Below, one piece after another: positions 41,862 to 50,215 of a DNA stretch of 64,000 nt (positions are counted from its first letter, which is position 1; every line of letters starts with the position of its first letter). This stretch comes from Orientia tsutsugamushi str. Boryong (GTDB lineage: Bacteria; Pseudomonadota; Alphaproteobacteria; Rickettsiales; Rickettsiaceae). The notes beneath the pieces are model-generated. The model searched no databases, was not told the origin of the DNA, and was given only the letters and a program-made list of their open reading frames with translations. Location: contig NC_009488.1 of NCBI RefSeq assembly GCF_000063545.1, forward strand, positions 682,001 through 746,000, written 5' to 3'. The position numbers and the translations under genes were made by a program.

Positions 41862-42756
41862 GTCATTTACAAATGAAGTTTGAGCATAGAAAAAAGAGAT
41901 AATAGAATTAGCAAATTGAGTAATTTGATGTTTAATCCACAGCTTCATATTAGCCGAAAACTTTTCTATCGGATTTAAATCTGGAGAATAAGGTGGAAGA
42001 AAAATAACTTTACAACCAACAGATTCTATTAACTCTTTAGTTTTTTTAGACTTATGAAAAGCAGCATTATCCATTACTACAAACTGAGCAGGCTCTAACT
42101 CATTAATTAATACCTGCTGCACCCAAGCTTCAAATAATCTTGTATTACATATGCACCATTAAATATCATAGGTGCGATTGATTTATTATTAACATAACCA
42201 GCTATAATATTTGTACGCTCGTAATATTTACCACTCTTTTTGCTGCTTACATGAGTTCCTTTTTTCTCCACCCTCTATTCTTGCATATAGACATTTCAAT
42301 GCCACTTTCATCTATGTATACCAAGTTTTCCTTAGGTATAGCACACTTATTCACTTGTTGATATTTTTCTCTTATTTCTGGTTTTGCTTCCATGTAGGTA
42401 AACGTTTTTTTTATAACTATAGCCGAATTTTTTCATATAATAACTCGCTACCCTTATTGAAATTCCAAAATGTTTCCCTGCTTGTGCCAGAGTTAGATTT
42501 TGATTTAGCGAAATGTATTTTTCAAATTCTATCTTATATATTTTCCTTTTTTACCAAGACGATCTCTTTCTTTATAATGACCTTCTGATTTATATCTTTT
42601 ATACCAATTTCTTACTGTGTTTGCTGCTATATCAAATTTTACTGAAGCAGCATTACAACTTTTTCCTTGATTAACACATTTTATTACTTTCTCCCAAAAG
42701 TCTTGGCTATATGATTTTGGCATTTTCTTTTCAGAATACTATGCTTAAACTTCATT
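41862..42756 (-). mobile_element. IS630-family element (second type), transposase frameshifted
   Basis: Ends CATTTACAAATGAAGTTTGAG and AATGAAGTTTAAGCATAG. The transposase on the minus strand starts at ATG 42723 with an HTH (MPKSYSQDFWEKVIKCVNQG; AASVKFDIAANTVRNWY), loses its frame near 42530, shows NLVYIDESGIEMSI in another frame near 42320, and regains an open frame 42122-41844 with FVVMDNAAFHKSKK and LPPYSPDLNPIEKFSANMKL. The D-D-E triad is thus recognisable. At least two indels. Confidence 0.78.
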
Positions 42757-42899
42757 AGACTTCTTTCGAAACTGGTTAACGTAGTTCAAAATTATAAATA
42801 CCAGAGATCAAATTAAATCTAAGACCGAATCTTTCACGTCTATTTCGATATTTATCAGCAATAATTTTGAACTACGTTAACCAGTTTCGAAAGAGGTCT
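42757..42899. mobile_element. Mini-IS5: 143-bp internally deleted IS5 with both ends
   Basis: Starts AGACTTCTTTCGAAACTGG and ends CCAGTTTCGAAAGAGGTCT. The inside is only the last 100 bp or so of the IS5 transposase region. It separates the IS630 from the truncated integrase. Confidence 0.75.
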
Positions 42900-43373
42900 A
42901 ATGCTTGTGCATAAGTATGTACTCTGTCAGCATTCTCTTTCCAGTTTATAGTATATATTTTGGCATACTCTTCAATATACTTATAACACAGCTCTTTGAA
43001 TGTAATATCGTTAGCTTTTCTTTCTCTTTCTTTTATACGTTTCTCATTTTCTTCTATCTGTTGTTGACGTTTTACTGCTCTTGGATCTATTCCTTTCGCC
43101 ATTAATGTCTTTAATTCTCTTGCTATTTTTCTAGCTTCTTTAATAGATAAATCTGGAAATACCCCTATCGTTATTTTTAAACTCTGGTTTTTAAATTTTT
43201 GTTCTAAAAACCCATGTTTTTCTTACTCTTACTCCACGGACTACCCATGAGATTTTCAGTTTAAGTCCTATTGTATCTGGATCGTGGATAATTAATAATT
43301 TTTCTCCCTCAGGGATATTAATTTTATTTAATAACCGCTTTCTAAACTTTGATGATAATGATATTGAAGGCAT
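42900..43373 (-). pseudogene. int: RAGE integrase, N-terminal fragment (copy 2)
   Basis: Same protein as 2425-3664. ATG 43373 behind GTGGGGTAATT; arm-binding part GEKLLIIHDPDTIGLKLKI, one frameshift near 43190, then KGIDPRAVKRQQQIEENEKR and ITFKELCYKYIEEYAKIYTI up to HTYAQAL. There the mini-IS5 cuts it, so the catalytic domain is missing. Confidence 0.85.
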
Positions 43374-43796
43374 AATTACCCCACATAATATTAATGTTGA
43401 TATTATTAATATATATTACGCTTTATTAAACATCTGATATAAATTATGCTTTTTTTGATATCAAATTTTTTATACTAAATTTGTTCATTATACGTATAAC
43501 TTGAAAATCATTTATCAATCCTAGGTTGTATATATTTTTCGATCATTAGATTAACCCCTAGATTGAAAACTGGATCCAAATTCCCTAAATTTTTTTTCAA
43601 CCTTTTGCTTTAATTTTTTTGTTATATTGACAAATATTGTAATTATATTTATAGTTAAAGTTGAAGATTGATTATAAATATTAATAAAAGTTAACATAAG
43701 TTAATAGTAGGTTCTATAAAGTGTAGAAGTTAATAAAAATTAACCTTTCTTCTCCCTTATACTTGATCTACCTTTGCACATTTTCCTATAGAACAT
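43374..43796 (-). other. Conserved RAGE left end / integrase leader, copy 2
   Basis: Inverted copy of 1991-2424, nearly the same over the whole length, ending (minus strand start) at AAGATGTTCTATAGG. The direct repeat AGGTTGACA is reduced to one unit here. Beyond it lies a group II intron ORF, whereas at 1990 it is IS982. Confidence 0.55.
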
Positions 43797-45105
43797 CTTA
43801 TTGATTTAAAGATGTTAGAAGAACAATATAAGGAACTCGATAGCAAGAAAGCGATAGGAATAGATGGTATAACCAAAGAGGATTATGGTAAGAAGTTGAA
43901 AGCAAATCTGCTCTCGCTTCTTACTAGAATTTGCAATGGGAAATATCAGGCTAAACCTGCACGAATAACGGAAATTCCAAAAGAAGATGGAGGGCAAAAG
44001 ACCTTTGATAATATCATGTTTTGAAGATAAGATAATCGAGTCTACAGTAAGCAAGATATTAAACTCTGTGTTTGAGCCAATATTCTTAAAGTATTCCTAT
44101 GGATTTCGACCTAAATTAAATGCACACGACGCTTTAAGGGAGTTAAATAGACTTACGTATAACTTCAATAAAGGGGCTATAGTAGAGATTGATATAACAA
44201 AGTGTTTCAATACAATCAAGCATTGTGAGTTGATGTAATTTCTAAGACTAGTTATGAAACTGATTGAAACACCAATCATAGAAAATGGTACTATAGTTAC
44301 TAACAAAGAAGGTTGTCGTCAAGGATCAATAGTTTCACCAATTCTGGCAAATGTCTTTCTGCATTATGTTATAGATAGCTGGTTGCAAAAATCAGCAAAG
44401 AAAACTTAATGGGACAAACAGGAATGGTGAGGTACTGCGACGATATGGTATTTGTCTTTGAAAAGGAAACAGATGCGAAAAGGTTTTATGATGTTTTGCC
44501 TAAAAGGTTAAATAAGTATGGGCTAAATATCAATGAAGCTAAATCACAAATGATTAAATCTGGTAGAGACCATGCTGCAAATTTAGCCAAACAAGACAAG
44601 AAGATCGCAAGTTATAATTTTCTTGGATTTACTTGCTATTGGGGCAAATCAAGATTTGGCACAACATGGAGACTAAAATATACCTCAAGGAGAGATCGTT
44701 TTACTGAGAAACTGAAAGGACTGAGAAAATATTTGCGTAGTCAGTCAGCTAAATACGCAAGACAAAACGCAGGCATTATCACAAGTCATTAGAGTTATTA
44801 GGTGAATGGATCAACTATCATGGTATATCTGATAATAAAAGACGAGTAAGTTCATTTATCAACCAAAGTAAACGGGCAATATATAACTGGTTTAATAGAA
44901 TGGGAGGAAAACGTAAGATGAATTGGAAAAGACTAACCGAGATACTTAAAAGAGTAAATTTTCCTAAAATTGGAAAGATTGTCTCAATGTTCTAGACAAC
45001 AAATAAGGCATAATGCTTATCTTATTTTTGAGAGCCGGATGCGGTAATTCTGCAAGTCCGGTTCTGAGGAGAGGCCTAATTGAGCAATTGGTTAGGTCTA
45101 CTCAC
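43797..45105 (+). mobile_element. Group II intron, 5'-truncated, reverse transcriptase broken
   Basis: RT pieces: EEQYKELDSKKAIGIDGITK from 43812; a frameshift at about 43995; SYGFRPKLNAHDALRELNRL; about 36 bp missing near 44240 relative to the intact copies; GCRQGSIVSPILANVFLHYV; and MVRYCDDMVFVFEKETDAKR with the YxDD active site, then GLRKYLRSQ and a frameshift before LELLGEWINYHGISDNKRR. Domain V is at 45032-45065 (GAGCCGGATGCGGTAATTCT start) and the intron ends CTACTCAC at 45105. The 5' domains I-III are missing, so it cannot splice. Confidence 0.85.
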
Positions 45106-45304
45106 AAAATAAGGAATACAAAAATAGATCAATTAGCTGCTGTAGTTCTTGAATATAAGGTGTTTGTGGATGCTAAGCTTTTGGTTTCATTGCCTCAAAA
45201 AAGTATGATATTAATGCACTGTCTGCTTTATCTGTTTTTGTACAATTAAGTCTATTCATTGCAAAACCTTTAATACGTGCAGGATTTACTACGCTGACTT
45301 TATA
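45106..45304. other. 3' flank of the intron, unidentified
   Basis: Short coding-like frames only (SALSVFVQLSLFIAKPLIRA). No family recognised. Confidence 0.25.
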
Positions 45305-46006
45305 GCTATAGCCAAACTACTATAAAACAATTATAATAATAAAATGCAATGAAAAAGTAATTAATATGACATATTCGATATATTTTGGAAAAAAGTGCTA
45401 ACATAAATGAAGGAGAAAAAATTAGTTTTGAAAAAGTATCAAAACGTTTTGAGATATGAAAGAATACAGTATTTGTATGAAGTAAAAGCATATTGCTGTA
45501 AAAAAACAGAAACATAGCTCCAAGAAAAATCTCTATTGAAAAACTAAAAGAAGATGTGAGTCAACATAGTTAGGCATATCAATATGAAAGAGCTGAACGA
45601 CTAGGAGTAAGTAAGTCTAGTAACGTCAGTTTAGGACAAGAAAAAGTATGAAAGATATAATACAAAAGGTCTACAAGAGATATTATGTAATATCTTTAAA
45701 TATAGTTTCAATTAATAACAGTTTATTTATTGCTCACATGTCTGTAAATGCAATTTTAGGATAAGAAACAATTAGAAATATGTAATATACAAGTGTTATA
45801 ATAGTGAATGTTTATGAAAGAATATTTGTAGAAATATGAGCAATAAATAAACGGTTATTAATTAAAACGACAGATAATATATAATTATACATTATCTTTT
45901 GTATACATTTTACTCACTACCTTTCATATTTTCTCTTATCCTAAATTAGCATTAGTATACAAAAAGCATTAAAGAGATTAAATATTACATATAAAAAAAG
46001 CTTTAA
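45305..46006 (+). mobile_element. IS630-family element 5' part, interrupted by a MITE
   Basis: It starts with CTACTATAAAACAATTATA. The orfA HTH part begins at ATG 45366 (MTYSIYFGKKVL) and is full of stops (ERAERLGVSKS-like stretch near 45590). At 45621 it is interrupted by a MITE and resumes at 45957 (TACAAAAAGCATTAAAGAG) until cut by the IS982 at 46007. The same orfA is at 57510-57217. Confidence 0.65.
45622..45953. repeat. IS982-related MITE, copy 3, with 3-bp target duplication
   Basis: Starts AACGTCAGTTTAGGACAAG, ends TCTTATCCTAAATTAGCATT. It is flanked by AGT on both sides (45619-45621 and 45954-45956) and removing it restores the IS630 sequence, so this is a clean insertion. Confidence 0.8.
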
Positions 46007-46998
46007 AACGTCAATTTAGGATAAGGAGTTAGAAGAAGAAGAAGAAGAGATAAGATGGAGATTAAGTTTAGAGATAGAATAACTAGCAAGAGAAGCAATT
46101 ATATGAACAAAGAAATTAAGAGGAGAGCAGTGTCTAGTATGCTCTAAAAGCATATGTTTTTTTAGTACATTAAAGACAGGTTCAATTAAGGAACGTTTAT
46201 TTAATAAGCGCTTATCTTCTATGTGCAATAAATATGTTTTCATATCTTTACGAAGATTAGTAAATAAACGTAGAGCATTGGACAACAGTTGATGAAATAA
46301 CTTTTTAGATATGTAAGCTTTATCACCAAACAATTTACCAGATAAGCCTTTAGAAATAACTGAAGCCATAGATAGGTCGCTTTTATTGCCTTTAGTAATT
46401 TTAACTGACATTATTTCGCCTTTATTATTGATTATAAGATGAAGCTTAAAGCCTAAGAACCAGCCATAACTACTCTTACCAATTTTAGAAAATCTGTTAA
46501 AAACTCTATTGCTGGAAGTACGTTTATTATGACAAATTGCTAACTTTGTAGAATCGATGTAATATATACCAGTCTCATCTCCTTTCAGATAATGCATTAA
46601 TACGGCTAATAGTAGCAACATTCTAGGTAATAGTTGTATTATCCTACTATAGCTTGGCAAGCAAAAGTATTCTTTATACTTATAACGCAAGTAATATAGA
46701 TAATAATTTTTAAAATCCTTGCATGGAGATAAATAAAAATATATCGTTATTGTTAATAACTCAGCTAAAGATAACTTTCCATCTCTGTTCCTTTGATTAC
46801 TACTTGGTATTAATCTCTTTCTTTCCCACTCTTGATATATCTTGCAAAAATTATCTATTAAATAGTATACTGTTACAATACATTTTTTCATGTTGGGTTA
46901 TTTCATTTTTATTTAAATTTTCTTTATAACTCAACATTCTCTCTTTGTATACCTTTTATTTACTACCTTTTATATTTCCTCTTATCCTATTCTAGCGT
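46007..46998 (-). mobile_element. IS982-family element, full length (992 bp)
   Basis: Ends AACGTCAATTTAGGATAAGG and inverted TTATCCTATTCTAGCGT, both with small differences from the consensus. It carries the only uninterrupted IS982 transposase in the window. It sits inside an IS630 remnant on the left and against half a MITE on the right. Confidence 0.88.
46016..46891 (-). CDS. IS982 transposase, intact (291 aa)
   Basis: DDE transposase. The N-terminal helical region is MKKCIVTVYYLIDNFCKIYQ. The catalytic Asp is in GIYYIDSTKLAICHNKR, the second Asp in KLFGDKAYISKKL and the Glu in KRSLIEPVFNVLKKH. Compared with the copies at 1522 and 19735 it has no stop. Start ATG 46891 lies about 107 bp inside the element end, as in the others. 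It could act in trans on the damaged copies and possibly on the MITEs sharing its ends. Confidence 0.88.
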   Translation of the reverse strand: MKKCIVTVYYLIDNFCKIYQEWERKRLIPSSNQRNRDGKLSLAELLTITIYFYLSPCKDFKNYYLYYLRYKYKEYFCLPSYSRIIQLLPRMLLLLAVLMHYLKGDETGIYYIDSTKLAICHNKRTSSNRVFNRFSKIGKSSYGWFLGFKLHLIINNKGEIMSVKITKGNKSDLSMASVISKGLSGKLFGDKAYISKKLFHQLLSNALRLFTNLRKDMKTYLLHIEDKRLLNKRSLIEPVFNVLKKHMLLEHTRHCSPLNFFVHIIASLASYSISKLNLHLISSSSSSNSLS

Positions 46999-47091
46999 AT
47001 TTAAATATATTGCATAATTTAATTGTACATTATCTCTTGTAGACCTTTTTCATTATGCTTTTCATACTTTTTCTTATCCTAAACTGACGTT
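46999..47091. repeat. IS982-related MITE, right half only
   Basis: From TTTAAATATATTGC to TTCTTATCCTAAACTGACGTT. It abuts IS982 on the left and the kinase remnant on the right. Confidence 0.7.
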
Positions 47092-48159
47092 ACAAGACTA
47101 CTGTAACAGGATAGTTTACTCACTTAGAGGCCAAATTAAGCTTCAAAATGTACATTCAAAAAAATTTAGCATACAAAAACTATTGAAGGATACAATTAGC
47201 TCGCTGAAAGAAATTGCTGAAGATAGAGAAATATCGATCAGTTACAATGTTCAGGATAACATCAATGATATTGTTATTGGAGATAGTTGTCTATTGCAAA
47301 CTATACTTAGTCAATTAATAAGTGGAGCTATTAGAGTTAATAAATTCTGTCAGGTTGATGTTATAGTTAGGTTATTTACTTCGCCGTATCGAAAGGCGAA
47401 TGAAAAAGACAGAATATTAAGATTCATAGTACGTGATAACGGAAAAGGTATTTCACAAGAAAAACTACAAGAAATAAATGCAAAATTTACTGATTTGCAT
47501 CCAGCATTAGAGTATCCAGAAATATTAAACTCGAGTCTAGAATTTGCAAATTACATTGTTAACAAACTAAGTGGCAAATTAGAAATAAAGAGCGAGGCAA
47601 ATAAGTTCACAGCTATTACTTGCGATATACCAGTACAACTTAATTAAAAGATATGGAAGCATTTTATGAGTCATACTATAAAATCTGGAGATTTTGGTAT
47701 TCAGGCAAAAGTAAATGTAATATTAGAGCACTGAAGCCATTCACAGAAAATAAAGGAATAAATCTTAGCTGCAATTTTAAAAATGATATAAAAGATTTAA
47801 TCATTGTAAATAGTATTCAAATACAGGCAGTACTAACACTATTAATTTGCAATGCTACTAATAGTAAATGCAGCGAAATTAGTGTTGAAGTTGATTTGCT
47901 ACCTTCTACAAATCAAAAGACAAATTATAGAATATTACAATTAATTGTTCGTAATAATGGAATTGGAATTTCAGCTGAGAAAGTGAAAAAGATAAATAAT
48001 GAGCTCAGAAACTTACATATCAAAAGCTATGCAGTACTAGGATCTGAATTACTACTCGTTAAACAGTTTATACATGAAATTACTGGAAAAATTAAACTAG
48101 AAAGTAAGCAAGGCAAGTATACAGCCTTCACGTATAGTATACCTATAGAAGTTCATTGA
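47092..48159 (+). pseudogene. Histidine-kinase-like remnant with two HATPase domains (copy 2)
   Basis: It begins inside the gene, directly after a MITE end (YCNRIVYSLRGQIKLQN, matching YCNDVVYTLRSEI of copy 1). The first HATPase (to 47647) has LLQTILSQLISGAIRVN and a good G1 box VRDNGKGISQEKL, then ITCDIPVQLN stop. A second unit (47653-48159) has IQAVLTLLICNATNS, a G1 with Asp to Asn (VRNNGIGISAEK) and LLLVKQFIHEITGK. It resembles the first, not the second, HATPase of copy 1, so domain order differs. The N-terminal part is lost. A SpoT-like gene follows after about 40 bp. Confidence 0.65.
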
Positions 48160-48200
48160 GAAACTGAAAATTAGAATTATTAATGGAGATGGAGGAAATA

Positions 48201-48788
48201 ATGTTGGCATTTTTAAATTGTGAACATATCAATAAACTACTTGATAAGCTGGACTTGATTAATCATAGTTTTAATAAACACATTGATCTTGATAAAGTAA
48301 AAAAAGCTATATTTTATGCAAAAAAATATCATAGCAATCAAAAGCGAGATACAGGAGAACTATACTACACACATCCATTAGAAGTAGCCCACATGGTATC
48401 AGACCACACCTTTAAAACTGATATAATTATTACTGCAATATTACACGATGTAATTGAGGATACAAAACTAACCAAAGAAAAGATAGCAATGGAATTTAAT
48501 AATAACATTGCCGAGCAAGTTCTAGCTCTTATAAGAAACATATGTGGTAAGAAAACCAGTTCCATGAAAATGATTAAAACATTAGTGAATCAAGATAAAG
48601 TAGAGCTATTACTAATCAAACTATTGGACAGATTGGATAATATTAAAACTATATTCATAAAGCCAGCCAAAAGAAGACAAGAAATCATACTAGAAACGCA
48701 GCAAGAATTTATACCTCTTGCTGAATACCTTAAATTACCAGAGATTGCTATAGAGCTAAATAAATACTGTGAGCTTTATGCTACCTAA
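48201..48788 (+). CDS. SpoT/RelA-like HD hydrolase, stand-alone, copy 2
   Basis: Same domain as 24666-25259: His in GELYYTHPLEVAHMVSD, HD in AILHDVIEDTKL, Asp in LLLIKLLDRLDNIKT, and the identical C-terminal FIPLAEYLKLPEIAIELNKY. ATG 48201 is preferred (GGAGG at 48191); ATG 48183 is possible. 195 aa, hydrolase domain only. It differs from copy 1 at many positions, so it is not a recent duplicate, yet the metal ligands are kept. It follows the kinase remnant, the same order as copy 1. Confidence 0.8.
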   Translation: MLAFLNCEHINKLLDKLDLINHSFNKHIDLDKVKKAIFYAKKYHSNQKRDTGELYYTHPLEVAHMVSDHTFKTDIIITAILHDVIEDTKLTKEKIAMEFNNNIAEQVLALIRNICGKKTSSMKMIKTLVNQDKVELLLIKLLDRLDNIKTIFIKPAKRRQEIILETQQEFIPLAEYLKLPEIAIELNKYCELYAT

Positions 48789-48909
48789 TAAACTAAAGTT
48801 TAATAGGGGGTTAATGTAGTGAATTGCAGAAATTAAAATTCAATAAGAGAATGTTCATGTAAGTTATTTTGTTGTATAATTTAAAAAGAATAGAAAATAT
48901 GAAAAATAT

Positions 48910-49836
48910 ATGCATTTATCAAGATTTTTAGATCCAAAGAATGATGTAGCATTTAAAAAGATATTTGGATCAGAAAAAAACAAGGACATACTAATACATT
49001 TTCTGAACGATATATTATTGTTTGAAGGGAATAGAGAAATAACAGAAGTAGAGTTTTTAGGTACGATATTAGACGCTGATATAGCGTCCAAAAAAGAATC
49101 AATAGTAGATGTTTTGTGTAAAGATAAAAACGGAGCGCAATATATAATAGAAATGCAAGTAGATCCTACACAAGGATTTGAAAAAAGAGCGCAGTATTAT
49201 GCAGCAAAAGCATATGGTAGGCAACCAAATAGAGGAAAGGAAGGAAAATACTCAGACCTAAAGGAAGTTATATTTATAGCTATAGCAGATTATAAATTGT
49301 TTCCAAACAAAGAAGACTATATATCAAGGCATGTAATATTGGATAAAAAGACATATGAGCATGATCTAAAGGACTTTTCATTTACCTTTATAGAATTACC
49401 AAAATTTAAAAAAAATAGAGTGGAAGAGTTAAGTGATATAACAGAGAAGTGGTGCTATTTTTTTAAACATGCAAAAGAAACAACATTAGATGGATATCAT
49501 AAAATAATAGGTGAAGATTTAATAATCAAAAGAGCGTATGAGGCATTAGATCAGTTTAATTGGAGCGAAGACGAACTAATAACCTATGAACAAGAGTTAA
49601 AGCGTATATGGGATAATAAAGCAGTAGAAGATTATAAACTCGAACGCGCTAAAGCTGAAGGTAAAGCTGAAGGTAAAGCTGAAGGTAAAGCTGAAGGTAA
49701 AGCTGAAGGCAAAGCTGAAGCAAAAAAAGATTTTGCAATAAAATTATTGAAATCTGAATTATCAGTTGAGACAATTGCTGAATATACGGATTTATCAATA
49801 CAAGAAGTATTAAATTTAAAAAATAGCGTAAAATAA
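48910..49836 (+). CDS. Rpn-family recombination-promoting nuclease / PD-(D/E)XK transposase-like protein
   Basis: Family members are PD-(D/E)XK endonucleases linked to RecA-independent gene transfer. N-terminal signature FLDPKNDVAFKKIFGSEKNK; nuclease core with Asp in SIVDVLCKDKNGAQYIIEMQ followed by VDPTQGFEKRAQYYAAKAYG (D...ExQ motif). The C-terminus has six or so KAEG repeats of 12 bp (49650-49715), then LLKSELSVETIAEYTDLSIQ, a small DNA-binding-like end seen in many Rpn proteins. 308 aa, intact. A -10-like TATAAT at 48875 preceded by TTGTTG is a plausible promoter. The repeat number may vary without frame loss. Confidence 0.8.
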   Translation: MHLSRFLDPKNDVAFKKIFGSEKNKDILIHFLNDILLFEGNREITEVEFLGTILDADIASKKESIVDVLCKDKNGAQYIIEMQVDPTQGFEKRAQYYAAKAYGRQPNRGKEGKYSDLKEVIFIAIADYKLFPNKEDYISRHVILDKKTYEHDLKDFSFTFIELPKFKKNRVEELSDITEKWCYFFKHAKETTLDGYHKIIGEDLIIKRAYEALDQFNWSEDELITYEQELKRIWDNKAVEDYKLERAKAEGKAEGKAEGKAEGKAEGKAEAKKDFAIKLLKSELSVETIAEYTDLSIQEVLNLKNSVK

Positions 49837-49914
49837 TAAGAAATATACAACATACAAAATTTTACCTTTAATGTGTTGTATGCTATTTCTATTAAATCAT
49901 ATAGATGCCTTATA

Positions 49915-50178
49915 TCACACTACAAGTTCTATACTATACTGAACATTGAGAAGGGTATTCTTTAAGGCCTCAATATCTTTAACATGGCCGCACCATTCTT
50001 GACGAAAGCTATTCCATTTTAAGCCATGAAGGCGAATGTGGCGCTTAGTGTTTTCATCTAGTTCAGAGGAAAATTTTAAAATCACAGCAGCTTTATTTTG
50101 CTGTTCCTTATCAAAAATATTTTTACCGATTGTAGTCCAATGATTCTGAACATTTGGATGTAAAGATAGCTGGTTCAA
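49915..50178 (-). pseudogene. Ti-type TraD C-terminal fragment
   Basis: Matches the second half of 23494-23950: WTTIGKNIFDKEQQNKAAVI and WNSFRQEWCGHVKDIEALKN. Homology starts at HPNVQNHW and is unrelated upstream, where about 40 bp of other sequence lead to a group II intron end at 50216. Confidence 0.7.
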
Positions 50179-50215
50179 AAAAAAGTAGCATTATTTTTTG
50201 AACTCTAAGATTTAT

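Noticed and set aside
45013-45249. Open frame of 78 codons over domain V
   Set aside because: It covers domain V, VI and the intron 3' end, so coding is accidental.
45306-45515. Minus-strand frame near the IS630 orfA (and the similar 57297-57515)
   Set aside because: Both are antisense to the IS630 orfA remnant; similarity reflects shared IS DNA.
49650-49715. 12-bp repeats as a CRISPR or regulatory array
   Set aside because: They encode KAEG units in an open reading frame.
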